A DNA stretch of 64,000 nucleotides, from positions 418,448 to 482,447 of the forward strand of contig NW_019775147.1 of the NCBI RefSeq assembly GCF_001039355.2, given 5' to 3'. Source of the stretch: Lingula anatina. Taxonomy: Eukaryota > Brachiopoda > Lingulata > Lingulida > Lingulidae. The translations under genes were made by a program, and so were the position numbers. Below the pieces are notes generated by a model that was not told where the DNA came from, did no database searches, and was given only the letters and a program-made list of their open reading frames with translations. Positions 38,201 through 51,005 of this stretch are shown here, piece after piece. Position 1 is the stretch's first letter; each line of letters opens with the position of its first letter.

Positions 38201-41200
38201 AGATGTGAAGAGTGTAGATAATTCAGGGGTGACAGCCAACTCCACTGGACTGGTCATTTTCCAGTGGTCACTGATTGAACTCTGCAATCATCTGTACAGA
38301 TTGGAAGACTCTCAACTCAAAGTATTCAATACTTCTCTACTGACAAGTGGGGTTTTACTTCCAAGGATCAACACACTTCACTGTTATCACATGCTCAACT
38401 TTAATTTTTTAGTCTTATTCAAATTGGAACTTCCATTATAATTGCAATTATTAAATAAATCATTTCGTAAGCAAATATTACCTTTCTTCCCTAAACAGGA
38501 GGAACCCTCACTGGAGGCAGACGGCGACTCCTCCAAGACGCTATCATCCAGTAGATGGCGCTGGCCTCTGATGTATGGGTCTGTCATTTTTGTAGGAAGA
38601 CTTTGAGTCTTGTCAGGGCCCTGACTTGTATACAGAAAACTGGAGGGAAAATGGATGTAGGTAACTGGTTATCATATATTTCAGTTGTCTTGGCAATAGT
38701 GGTGAATGGTCAAACTCCAAATGGCGACACAGTTGCAACATTTATGAATTCTGTCAATTCCAGTCACTTTCAGTTCCATTTTGACTTTAAAAAATCAGTT
38801 TGAAAACAAACAATAAAATCTCCTTATCATGTAATTTCATAACTCCTTCCAAAATTCTTTTCCTTGCAAATATTTTTTTTTTCTTTAAAATATAACATTT
38901 TTCCTTACTCTTTTTCTCATTTGTCAAATATGGTTGAACAATATGAACCTACAATTTGGAGGTGCTGCAAAGTAAACTTACTTGGTCCCTAAACTCCTGG
39001 ACTTTCTGTGACTTGGGACAAATTTGGACCCTCCTGGGGTTTGGACTACTTTTGGAGCACCGAGCAGATCTGCACTGGAGGAGGGGTGTGGCAAACTGCT
39101 TAGGTCATCCCGTGACCTTGATAAGGTCACACCACTATTACTGGTACTGCTACTGCTACTACTGCTGGCTGGCGGCTCAACTTTTAGAGATAATCTGAAA
39201 TAATAAGATAAAGGATAAATATTATAGACTCTACACACACAAAAAAAAAAAAAAATAATAAATAAATGAAATAAAAAAATAAATAAATAAAACATTAAAT
39301 ACAGATTTTTATTTTAAGCAACAGTAATATTTTTAAATAAAAAGCTTGCACTACACTTCATCATAAACCCCCACTTTAATTTTTTTTGGGTGGGAAACTG
39401 GTAATAAATCAAATAACTGCCTACTTGTAATTGTCATCCTCCACAAACTTCTGCAGTTCTTCAATGTACCTCACAGACAAGAGGTACCCTCTTATATGTT
39501 CTAACACAGGCAAGTTAGCTGTAAATAAAAAACAAGGTCAAGGTCAATGAGAAAACTGGACCAAGGGCAAGGCATCAGACAAACTTTGAGTGTGGCTAAA
39601 AGAAAGTTTAATAAATAGACGAAAACAACCTACAAAATGCCAAGGCCAGGTTTCTTAAAGAAGACAAAATAATATTTCCATATAGAACATTTTTGACCTT
39701 CAACAAAGATTATCCTGCAGAGGGGCACATACTCCCTGTAAAATACCTTTATCATATCTCCCAAAGGATTTTTTCAAAGGTAATAAACCATTTTAGAGTA
39801 ACAGTATAACAAATTTATACATATCTTCACTTGTTGTTCTATAATAATGTGTACATAAAGCAAAGAATTTCATCAGCTGTGTTTTGGACTGAGAGTAACT
39901 AACTGCGCTCTTGGGTAGAGGCTACTAAAATAATTACAGCCTCCCTCCCTGCTACCATGAATCTAAAATTATAGACACTTTGTGAAGTACACCCAGTTTG
40001 CTACAGCCTAGTACGCTTTGTTACGACAATGTGTGGAGTTTAGGCAACTAAAAGATAAAATTTTAGATTTTTTGTAAAAAGGCCATCTGAAGGTGTACTA
40101 CCTCCAATTCTTAGCCATCATCTGAATAGCCAATAATGGTAACTTTGCATACAGAAAGTCTGGAGACACATTTCCCCGACTCAGGGTTATTCAAACTGTC
40201 AAGGTCAACCTACCATAACTAGACTGTTGATATTCTGAAATGACCCTCAGTATGTTGTTCATCTGCAGTCTCCGCGGCCGACTCTCCAGACCACCAGAGT
40301 GAGGGTGAGCAACGTCTATATAGATCATGTCTGTTAAATATAAACCTGGAAGCACAAAACATTGTCAGCCATATCAAATATGAAACTGAATCTGGTTAAA
40401 GAGAATGTCTTGTTGTCTTATATTAATTTGTTTAAAAATTACATATCTTTTACAGGCATCTTACTTTTAATGAAATTGTTTAAAAAAAGAGCATGTGCTA
40501 ACAAAAAATTAATTTATGAATGAAATACCAAGAGCTATCTTTTTAAGTAACATCTTTTACAGGTTAAATTTGCAAGATTTTAACTAAATTACAATGACAT
40601 GACTACACAAATTCAATATGTAACTTTTACTTAAAATGTCAGTTTTTATAAAAAAATAATTGTCTTCCAATCATTCTTGAAACCAGGTCAGGTCTAAGAT
40701 AAACCTGATGTGAATATGATTTACGTGTACTTACCGAGATATGGAATACATGGAAGCCGTACACTGCTCATATAGTCACGCAACCGTTGACGATTGTTAT
40801 TTTCAGAAAATAAATCTGCAATTTTTTCATAGCTGGCCTTATCCTTCTTTGATAACATCTGCAAAAATATCAAACAGAACTGATCATAAACTGTTTTTGG
40901 TGAGTGTACACATACAGATAATTTCTACAGTTGCATGTATTGTTTTCTTTTCACAAAAGTGGCTTACTTATTTTGTCAAAAGGTCTTTGCAACATAATTA
41001 TTTTTTTCTGTTAGAGAAGAAAAAACATCTAGATAAGTATCAAGTGAGTTAAACTTTAAAAAGATTTGATTCAAATTTATCCTTTCATCTACTAAAGAAA
41101 TGTAAAATATTTATCTCAAAGGTCAGCCTCTTTGCAGCAACTTACCGACCAAGTTTTGGACAACCTAAATATAGGAGCACTTTGTAATGCTGATATGACT

Positions 41201-42705
41201 GCCATCACAGCATGGAGGTTATTTAACTCTAATAATTTCTGGAAAAAATTAAATTTAAAAATAAAATACAACATCTCAGAAAGGTTAAGTATATTTGCTG
41301 AGAGAAATATATCTTAGTTTTCTTATAATATAATACACATTCATCAAACTTAAAACTTATACAAGCTCAATCAAGGGGGATTGAACTCCCAAGAACGAGG
41401 TACTTAAGTACAGTGATAATTCTGGTATTTTGTCCCTTTTAAACACAGTTCACATATTTGATATGTGCACCAAGTAACTACATATATATAAAATATAGCA
41501 CAGGTGCTGAGTATGCTTATGTCCCAATTAGGTGAACTTTTCGATGCACACTGAAATTGGGGCATAGGCATATAAGCACACCTGGGACAAAAAAAGCCAT
41601 GATATGCAGTTGCACAGTGCAAAATGCCAATACCATCAATATGGCCATTGTGCTTCCATCTTGGAAGTTCAATAAGGAATGGTTATCAAATCTCACCTTT
41701 GCAATTTTGATGTAATGTGCTAAAACTTCAGCCCTCTTCTGAAGTGTCATACAACATAAAATTTCCTTTTGTACCCAGAAGTTAACCTGCAGTGAAATAT
41801 AATGAGAGTAAAATGAAATATCAAAATTTTAATCATACAGAATACAAAAAAAAAATTTAAACATTTTAAAAAATTGACTCGTTCGACATCTTTCTCACCT
41901 CATTTTGATAAAGCAGATTTCAACTAAAAAGAGTAACTAATCATTTTGGAGGCAGTTTCTATAAAATTAAAATTATACGAAATAATCAGATAATGCCCAG
42001 TTTCAAACTTGACCAGAATTTTAGGCTATTGAGCAATCCATGGAGTTGGTAAAATAGTGCATGCCTTCCAATAGCTGTGGTAACAAGAAACGTACACAGC
42101 TCTACCTCTGGCTCCATCTTCAGCAGCACTGATAAACAACAGGTTATTGCAATATCTATTCTGTAAACGACTTGGTGACACAACTGTGTCTGTACATATT
42201 TATTACTTAAGTTTTATTTTTTTCCTTGAATTTTCATAGGCAAAATGTTCATAACTTACATGATTAAATCTCCTTGTAAATGCTACCACATTAGGAGCCT
42301 TTGAAAGTTTTTCTTTGGTGGTCCATGCACAAGTGGTTAATTCCTAAAAAAATAAACAATTATCACATCAAAATGATTGTCCTCCCTTGGATTATTCATT
42401 TAAGGATTTTGACAAAATCTTATCCCTGCAAATTGTGATATCAAATTGTTACTAATGGTAGCAAAACTAATTTAAAATGTTTAACCTCCAAGTCAGTAAT
42501 AATTCTCATTGAACAAAACGGATCATGATTTCTGACAGTGATTAAGTTTGATTAGTGTAATCAAAAGGCTATCACCAATATTTGCACAATTTATTAACTG
42601 ATTAACATTAAATGGATGATGTCAGCAGCAATCATCATCAGCTGTTAGATCATATTATAACAGAAAACCACATTCCAACATGGGCATGTTTCACCACTTA
42701 GTCAT

Positions 42706-42760
<55 letters not shown>

Positions 42761-45700
42761 GATGAGGGGATAGCTATCAATCTGTTAGTTATAAATTGGT
42801 GAGTCCGTGAGAGTGTGAAACCAGGGGCTAATAATGAACTTAAATTATAGTGGAGCTGTGGAAAAACTTGCACGAATACACAGGTTGAATACAAATAGGA
42901 CATTTAGGCTTCATTCACATGCAATGTCTATTTTCTAAATTCTATTTTCTATTTGCGGCATGTCTTATGATCACGGTCTGTGCACTGNCGTGCGAGTGTG
43001 AAACCAGGGGCTAATAATGAACTTAAATTAAAGTGGAGCTGTGGAAAAACTTGCGCGAATACACAGGTTGAATACAAATAGGACATTTAATCACACAGGG
43101 TCCTGGGAGATATAATTTCAATTTTGACAATCAAAATACTCCATAATAACAGGCTTTCAAAGTTTTTTTCAGGCCTGTCAGGGTGATGAAAAGTGCTGCC
43201 AACATGGCTCTAGAGTGATCTGCTGAACATAGCTGATTGCAAAAATAAAATCACATTAATCTGCTTTACTCCAAAGTTGTTACACTCATTGTGGATGGAT
43301 TTGGAGTTTCAAGTGTACCGGGACCATCACTGATCACGAGGAGCTTCATTACAGGGTGTACTAAAAACATCTCAAAGGAACTTCACTTAAAAACCTCGTA
43401 CTAGTAACTCAGGATAGGCTGAGAAACGCACTGGGGAGCTTCATTGCACAGCCTTGTTACTCCGCATGTATTAAAACATCTCAAAGGAAATCCACTAAAA
43501 ATCCTTGTAATTCAAGTTGTATGGAGATATTCAGAAAAGAGTTACATTATAAAACAGTGTAACCCAGGGTGCTGGCAAGCGTAATGGATGTTAATAACAA
43601 AGTCATGTAATTCAGGGCACATTAAGGCAATCATAAAGGAGCCCAGTGATCGTCTCCATTACCAAGCCATGTAGCCCAGGGTACAAACAATCATGAAGAA
43701 AACAGGCAGTAATGTAATCTGGTGCAATGCCAGCACCATTTGTTCTCATTCTTCTCCATGTTCAGTGACATTTGTAAGAGATGATGGAATAGCTCCTCCG
43801 AGTCTAATGAGAGCATTTCATGTCTGAACAGTACTTGAGTGTGCACACAGCATAAGAGACTGGAGCAAAACATGGAGTTTATATAGAATATTTTTTACAT
43901 TAAATTGAACAGATGGTATAAATCTTGATGGATGGGTGCTTGCAAGAAAAAAAGTCCCAAGTTTAACCTCAATGGGTGGGTGGGTGGGGGTGGGTAGGCA
44001 TTGTGAGATATATGCAAAAATGAACAAAGAATGCCCCAAGAGGTCACTGCTTTCATTTCCATTTGCTTTTAATTTCTGCTAAAGGTCTCTTACTTGGAAA
44101 TGATGACGGGGGAGTGTTCTCTAATTTCTATTCATATTAGACAATACAGCACAGTTCATTGTGAATGTTTTAATGGCTCTGAAAGTCAACTTGTGAGGAG
44201 CATGGCAAAGTTTTAAGTCTATGAAGTCAAACCAGATAGGGTAGGTGTGACTTCAAGTTCTCCACGTGTTCAGAAGTACTTACATCAGGTTGGATAGACT
44301 TGAACACAGGAAGGTCCATGAGAGTTATCTGGCTCTGCAAGAAGGAAAACAAATGCATTTATCTTAAGGCAACAACTTCATCATTGAAACATTTTATTCA
44401 TAATTCAACTTTTAAACCCCATTGATCCAAAACTGACCACAAAAAACATACTTTTCCAACCATCAATTTATCTACTAGTTGAAATCACTTACTGCAAAAT
44501 CTTCAGGTGCCACTTTCAGCACATCAAAAACCACGGCATCATAGCTTTTGGTTCTCACGTGCCCCTGACCATCAGGGTAGCTCCACCGCTTATGTTCCAA
44601 GGATTCAGTACTGCCGCGGGACGTCAGCTGGAGATGAAGAAAAAAACATAACATGAAGATATAAGCAACCACATGTACCTGATTTCAATGCATGTACCAC
44701 ATGACCAAGCTAGGCATTAAGAATGTCCAAAAGTAACCTAACACGTAATTACCCCCCCCCCCCACCCTCTCCGTCCACAGCACTGTTTCGAGACTCAAGT
44801 TTGTCATAAACAAAAGAAAGAGGATTTAGACTTGTTCTCTACCGAAATAAAACTGAATGTTTCCTTTCCATTACTATCGTTAATATATCCCCTAGCAGCT
44901 TGACTAAGCATGTCTGACATTTAAGCCGCGAATCCCTGCAGAGTTAGATCGATCCAGCTTGTACGCTGGGTTTATGGGAACGCTTCCTTATACTAACTGT
45001 TAAATTTCATTGGAAATTTTTTTTTCTTTTGACTTCTGTTCTTTTGTAAAGGTGGTCTCGGGACCACTTTGGCTGAGAAGCCCGATGATCAATCTTTAGA
45101 AAGAAAGACCCTTCCCTTAGGGCAGAAATATACACCCAAGTTCATCAAACCTAGCATAAAATCACAGACTTAAGAGGCGACATGATACGTTTAACAGGTT
45201 TTTTCCATTTCCCTAATCCCATCCTCAATATAGCTCGCCACAGGGGACTAACACTGCCCATAAATAACAAGCAATCACCCTGACTGTTGGAGAAGCTGCA
45301 GGGGTTCTTGCAGAACGGCTATACTTGATCTGTAGCCATTTACTGCAAGATAAGGTTTCTCTATGCTGTATAGAAGATGAGCACCTTTGACTCCACCACA
45401 GTTTGGTGTATGAAATATAATTTGTTTGCATGATGAAAGCATGGGGGTCCTTGTGATGAGAATTTTTGCACTAAGTCACTAACTCTCGTCTTAAGAAGAT
45501 GGGTACTGGAGTTACACATCTTAATGTTTATTATTCTTTATTTTTGTTTTGTTTTGGATATAAATCCAGAGACTTTTACATGTATATATATTTCATTTTA
45601 GTGAAAATACCTTTTTTGTTAACTTAATAAAATACATTAAAACAAATTAATAGGGAACATTTTCTTTTGTCAACACATAGCACTTTAGTGGCCCCAAAAT

Positions 45701-47161
45701 GTCTTACATTATATAACTCAGAAGTGCATTCTTTTTTCATTTTTTACAATAGAGGAGCAAAAAAAAAAAAAAAAAAAAAAAATGCAACAAAGGCAGGAGT
45801 CGAGTAGGTCTTTGCCAATCAAGACCAGTGTCCAGTGACGTGACAAACAGATCGAACCTTCATAGTTGACACGGTCTTCCAGTACATTTCAAGAGCATTT
45901 TGACTGAACTGAATAAGGATATTATCTAAATCAGAATATCTAAACCCATGCCGATAGCAAATAATTACACAACTCTGATATCATAGTATCAGTTTTACTC
46001 TAAAATTAAAATCACCATTCACGACCAAGGTCCATAAGTGGTGGACCGAAATGTCAAATATGACTAATGTTATTAAGGCTTCGTTCACATGCAATGTCTA
46101 TTTTCTAAATTCTATTTTCTATTTGCGGCATGTCTTATGATCACGGTCTGTGCCCTGGATATCCCGCCGCGTAATTACTGGCAGCGCGAGCCAGTTACTA
46201 TAAGTTACTATAAGTAACTGGCACGCGCTGCCAGTAATTACGCGGCGGGATATCCAGGGCACAGACCGTGATCATAAGATAGCGCAAATAGAAAATAGAA
46301 TTTAGAAAATAGACATTGCATGTGAACGAAGCCTAAGTCTCTAAGTAAAGAAGAATTCTGTATTATCATCCTATCTAGCGACCATGAGAAAACCCCTTTT
46401 TCATAGAATTTTACTCTTCGTTATTTTCTCTAACTAGAATGTAATGCAAAGTTATCATGGCGCCGTCATGTACACTTGATAGGCAAAATCAGACCACTGA
46501 CAAGAATATGACGTCTGACATGAAATACCTGCAAGAAGTCAGAAACGAAATAATATACAATAATATCTTCAGGTGGGTAAATCTGCAATTCTGATTTTAA
46601 ACTCCCTCTGGTTAGACCAGAACGTCAGATCCTTCTTTTCCTGCCAGTTATATGATATGCATATATATGAAAACAAATTCTGGCATATTTTTTTAATTCA
46701 TTAAAACTAAACCTTTTGTCATGATCAGGGTAAAGATTCAAACTAGAGTCTGTGACTTGTGATCTTGCCATAAAAATTACATATGTCCAAGACCTAACAG
46801 GCTTGCTCAAAATCAAATGCCTCTAAATCAAATTATAACAAGTGTTTGTAACAAGGTTAAAAAGACAAATGAAAATAAAAACAATTCTTAACATATTTAA
46901 CTTACCCAGTGTTATTGAGTTCATTGGTGCATGCACTACATTACCTTGATGAAAATAACCATGTTTTTTTTATTTCTGCTGTAGGTCATGATCTACCAGG
47001 TGCAATATTACAGGTGCAAATACAATATAACATTGCTGCAGGTAGACGATGCACAATTCATTACCTAGGTACTGATAACCTGACTAGAGAATCCTTGACT
47101 CTTATTGTTGGATAAACATCTGGTACTACTAGCATACTATATTAACATAGAAAGAAAGAAA

Positions 47162-47193
<32 letters not shown>

Positions 47194-48251
47194 GAACGAT
47201 TCCTAAAATTAAAATACTATATATAAGTGACAAATGCCCCAGTAAAAAAATTAAATTTCCATGACAAGAAACAATGTGTATTAGTATAATACCCTCATTG
47301 TTGTCACTCTGTACTTACACTGTCATACCCTAGAATACACATGAATATAGAGTATGCTCTCATCCAGTTTGTAAACTGTCTGAATAAATGAAATGTAGAC
47401 AAATAATCAAATGGAATTCCAACAGAACTCAATGTGCTGTCCAGTCCCTGTCAATAACTCCGCAATGTGAAAGTGTTTCAAACACTGGTATCTAATTTAC
47501 TATGCACTCCTTCCATTTTCAGTACGTTGATATCACCCCTGCCATCTAGCGTAGGTAGGCGCAATGATTGTGGGAATAACAAACAAATTATCTTTTATCT
47601 CGCTCGGGTCTGGTTGACGTGGTCAGAGGGTGACAATAATCACTTTGTTTTGCCCTCGTTCCTGACTATGGTAATCACTGCATGTCCATTCCTATTGTCT
47701 TGAACTGTCATAATGTCACACGGTGGTTATCTACCCTGGTCATTTGACATTTTTGCATGTCAATCATCATAGCAAGTTTTTGTTATGTGTCTAGATGTCA
47801 CTCTCATAAAACAATAAAGAAGAACAATTTTCAGTCTTTGATTGGCATTCTGATAGCGAGTAGCCATCTATCAATCTATTTATATTGTTGTCTAATCATT
47901 TTGGATAAGCATAGAACATATGCATCAGGGTCAGGCCACTGTAAACAATCAATACCACCTGTATCAAATTGACTGCCATGCAAGTACTAAGCATGTATGC
48001 AGATGCACTTACATTATATAGGCACATATACATGCTTAAATATTGCAAGGTAAACCGCCAGGATGTGCTATGCACAATGAAGTAAGTGTAAAGTATACAT
48101 CAGTAGAAAGTGGTATACTATAGATTAAGCATTGTTTGCCATACATGTTTCTGTACACATGCATGTGAGAGTGCAAGTGTGTGCATATTTACAGTACGTC
48201 ACTGCACTGCTGCGTGTACATGCATGTGCATGGAGTTTCATTATCTACATC

Positions 48252-48298
<47 letters not shown>

Positions 48299-48599
48299 AC
48301 ATGTGTATATGCATGTGTGTGCGTGTGTGTCTCATGAGTTTCCCCAGGATTCGGGGTACAGGGAGTCCAGATAGTAAATCTTTAATTTGTTAAACAATTT
48401 ACAGGGAGTCAACCCAAGCAAGCCCAACCAATAATAAACCCATAAATTTTAGGCCGTCTCCTCAGGCCAATGGCTGTCAAAATGAGGACTGGAGGGCTGT
48501 CTAGGGAAAGCCTTGGTGTACCTGCATGAAAACGTGTGTGCAGGCACTCACCTCGTGGTGTGGAGTGGCGTTGTAATCAGCACTGCTGTCGGACTCCAT
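35254..48599 (-). CDS. RALGPS: RalGPS-type Ral guanine-nucleotide exchange factor
   Basis: Exchange factor activating Ral GTPases, with an N-terminal RasGEF (CDC25-like) domain and a C-terminal PH domain for membrane attachment. Coding exons (minus): 48599-48552, 44627-44493, 44334-44284, 42343-42260, 41786-41697, 41238-41146, 40858-40735, 40345-40214, 39518-39425, 39194-38982, 38639-38482, 38044-37984, 37453-37366, 36842-36747, 36409-36304, 35782-35691 and 35283-35254. All 16 introns are GT-AG with matching phases. The total is 1,695 nt = 564 residues plus stop, close to the vertebrate length. Signatures: [117 protein letters not shown] (PH start) and PPANLMSFE at the C-terminus. The start chosen (MESDSSAD) has a strong Kozak context; an in-frame ATG at 48638 is weaker. 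Confidence 0.96.
37439..37640 (-). repeat. ~100-bp tandem duplication over a RalGPS splice acceptor
   Basis: 37439-37533 and 37541-37640 are direct repeats (TAACTCATCAGTTACCC...ACAATGGAAAYCCTGTTTAYAAACAAAGCTACAAGAAG). The copy at 37441-37456 is the real exon start (TTTTAG|GGTAACTGATGAG). In the other copy the acceptor AG has become TG, so it cannot be used. Confidence 0.8.
41362..41660. repeat. second copy of the repeat seen at 30960-31510, in a RalGPS intron
   Basis: Shares the left block (GGGATTGAACTCCCAAGAACG) and the CGATGCACACTGAAATTGGGG block. It has an internal palindrome, CAGGTGCTGAGTATGCTTATG...CATATAAGCACACCTG. Confidence 0.6.
42711..42762. repeat. (GT)n(GA)n compound microsatellite
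   Basis: GT repeats followed by GA repeats with a single interruption, inside a RalGPS intron. Confidence 0.9.
42803..43089. other. two haplotypes joined end to end (filled and empty MITE site)
   Basis: 42803-42906 and 42986-43089 are the same ~104-bp sequence with three base differences. The first runs into a GGCTTCATTCACATG element that stops at the N (42988). The second runs uninterrupted through the insertion point (GGACATTTAATCACAC). One join of an insertion allele and an empty allele explains this best. Confidence 0.8.
42907..42987. mobile_element. truncated copy of the GGCTTCGTTCACATG MITE
   Basis: The first 81 bp match 46077-46157 almost exactly. It is preceded by the target TTA (42904-42906) and cut by the N at 42988. 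Confidence 0.9.
43330..43690. repeat. imperfect ~100-bp tandem repeat
   Basis: GAGCTTCATTRCA...ATTAAAACATCTCAAAGGAA recurs at about 43338 and 43436. GTAACCCAGGGTGC / GTAATTCAGGGCAC / GTAGCCCAGGGTAC recur after it. In the 42.3-44.3 kb RalGPS intron. Confidence 0.55.
45730..45782. repeat. poly-A tract in RalGPS intron 1
   Basis: About 23 As end at 45781. The surrounding sequence has no recognisable retroelement. The rest of the 44628-48551 intron is non-coding, with (GA)n at 47160-47194. Confidence 0.7.
46077..46333. mobile_element. complete 257-bp palindromic MITE with TAA target-site duplication
   Basis: It begins GGCTTCGTTCACATGCAATG and ends CATTGCATGTGAACGAAGCC. The arms are nearly perfect inverted repeats (~115 bp each) meeting at AGTTACTATAAGTTACTATAAGTAACT. 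TAA is duplicated at 46074-46076 and 46334-46336. A TWA target fits the PIF/Harbinger superfamily. It lies in a RalGPS intron. Confidence 0.92.
48253..48330. repeat. (GT)n microsatellite
   Basis: About 22 GT units followed by degenerate GT/CA-rich sequence. Frames through it read as alternating Cys-Val and are not genes. Confidence 0.92.
48338..48512. mobile_element. MITE with TTTCCCCAGGATT/AGGGAAAGCC ends, copy 1
   Basis: Shares GTTTCCCCAGGATTYGGGGTACAG, AATCTTTAATTTG and GGAGTCAACCCAAGCAAGCCCAA with 58288-58488, and ends CTAGGGAAAGCC. It lies beside the first RalGPS coding exon. Confidence 0.7.
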
Positions 48600-48669
48600 G
48601 ATGATGCCGCCAGTGCAGACGCTCTGGAACACTCGCATCTGGACAGGAAGACTAGGCAGATACTGCCAT
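48600..48669 (-). other. untranslated front of the first RalGPS coding exon
   Basis: The exon begins after TCTCACCAG at 48669. A five-codon uORF (ATGGCAGTATCTGCCTAG) opens it, and a weak in-frame ATG lies at 48638. The chosen start is at 48599. Confidence 0.6.
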
Positions 48670-50948
48670 CTGGTGAGAAAATAAATGAATCAATAAATAC
48701 AGGGATTGTATTGAATTTACAATTTCAAAATCGAAAACATTGAATATTTTGAAAACAAGACAGCATTTGTAAATAAGTAAAAGGAATAAATAATGTGAAA
48801 AAGGATGGACCCTAACGAAAAAAGATAAATGCAGCATGGCGTAAACTCACACAAAAGGGCAGTTCAAGACTGCATGCAAGCGCACACACATACACACACT
48901 GCTATATTATTATTGCCACATGAGGAAACATTCACTACATACATCCAAGATATCCACATTTAACAATTAAGAATCTTTTATCAAAAGACCAGTCACATAC
49001 TGACACCATTTTATAACATCAATTCAAATCAGTGAACATATTGATCATGGGGAAATTCTGATATATATATATGTATGCAAGAGTGCACCTGGTTTCTTAC
49101 CTAGACATCTCGAATTTCTCAGAAGACAGACTAGACAGAGCAGTTCTTTTGTACTTAGAGGGTCATACTACACTGAACACTGGTAACAACATCATCCTGC
49201 CTGCGCAAGGTTGCTATGGATCACGCAACTCCATGATCGACATGAACTCAAAAAACATTTCAAATCCTGTCAAGTCATTTAAGATATTACACTATTTCCC
49301 AAATTCAACGACTGCACAATGGACATGATCTCGCAGACACATCAACTCTTTCAACCTTGATACGTTTTAAAAAGTCCCCTAGGTCCTATACAGCTGATGG
49401 CAGATCACCCAGGATTGCACTGTCTGCATAATAACATACTGTGTACCTGACATGTGTATGTTTTAGAGGCAGATCCCCAGCATAAGGCTGCACGCGGGCT
49501 GATTATGTTCAGCACTGACAACAGAACAAGTACCTGTTCTCTGCGTGCATGCTATCCTACCATGAGACCAAAGACATTTACAGCTGTCAAACACACAGAT
49601 TACTACTGCCCTGAATCTATTATGACTGCTGCAGTGAAACATGCTCTTATTTTCAATATCTATATAGGTAAAAGTGGAACAAGGTGCAAACTGTCATTTG
49701 CATGTTTATAGAAATACATCGCGCACGTGTGTGTGTATGCATGTGCATGTGTATATGTCCTTAAATTTAGTGTTCAGGGTTTAACTTTAGAAAACTGAAT
49801 TGGCTGTTACAATTGTATACATTAGCACTTGAAGTCCTCACATAACATCAACTCAAGCCATAGTTAGTTAATGTATGCTCCAAAATTCAGGAATCCTACA
49901 GCCATACCTATTTTTCAATGATCATGAAGGCAACATAAAATAACTAGCATACAGTAAATAACTGGCAAAACAGAAATCTCACTGTGCTGCAAAAACATAA
50001 CTAATCCATATGAGGATAAAAAGGTCGAGTTCGGTGGACGTTTACCACAATTCCAACTTCTAACTGTGACCACAACCACTAATGATGCTCTGTACTAGCA
50101 TCTGATATCATATCTTTAGGTTATTTCTCGAAAGAGCTTTAAGACAAAACACTGAATATACTACATATATATATCTGATTACAGCCCTTCTAGCAAATAC
50201 TCTAAGAACATTTGCCATGGTAAATGGGTCATCAAAAGTAGATTGCACATTAATATTTGGTGATATTTTTGTTACGCATATTGAAGTACCATAAAAATGT
50301 TCAAGGTGATGATAAAAGTCCCATCAAATAGGTGTTTTTTTCAAAGTGCAGAGCTGTTAAATATAAATGGCTTTACAAATAGTGAAAATCTAGGACTGTC
50401 ATTATGAGAGGATTTGTAAACATTGAATGCATGACTTCAGGTCAATTTCAACCGGATAGGATACCATTTATTAACTTAAATTTTGTAAACATACAAACAC
50501 ACGTACAAACACACTCTGGACTTCATCCTACAGCAGTTTATCAGCCATAATGTAACCCCCCCCCCGAAATTATCATTAGCTATTTACCACTGCCCTCTAC
50601 TTTCCCATGATACAATGCCCTTCATTTCTGTTCATTTTATAACAATCCAAGTTCATTTCCAGTGAAAAAACATCAACAATCCAATCTAATTTCCTGAACA
50701 ATCTCCACCCTAAAGATTGATGGATTATATGTGGCCTTTGGATGATTGGTGATTATTCTTTTTTTTTTTCTTTCATTTTTTGATTTAAGCCCATTTGTAG
50801 ATTGTGAATTTTAAGCAAATTAACAAAGACCCCTTTTTTTCCTAGAGTGCCATATACAGATGAAAGAAAAATATAAGAGAATTGTATCACTGTTAAATTT
50901 ATTTTATCATAAAGCTTTTATTGTTTCGAAATAAACAATTTTTCTTAC
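48670..50948. other. RalGPS 5' intron, no gene seen
   Basis: AT-rich with short (AT)n and (CA)n tracts. Plus-strand frames at 49071-49328 and 49454-49711 show no family features. Confidence 0.45.
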
Positions 50949-51005
50949 CTTGAATTCAGTGATTTCTACTGTTGCTTTAATCTATCCATTTGGTTGTTGT
51001 TACTC
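50949..51005 (-). other. 5'UTR exon of the RalGPS gene with uORF
   Basis: TTTTCAG|GAGTAAC...TTCAAG|GTAAGA bounds a 57-bp exon on the minus strand. It contains a seven-codon uORF (ATGGATAGATTA... TAG). Spliced to the next exon (48669), that TAG is in frame upstream of the RalGPS start, so translation cannot begin further 5'. The transcription start is not located. Confidence 0.6.

Noticed and set aside
48110-48393. Overlapping plus-strand frames rich in Cys-Val
   Set aside because: They are translations of the (GT)n microsatellite.
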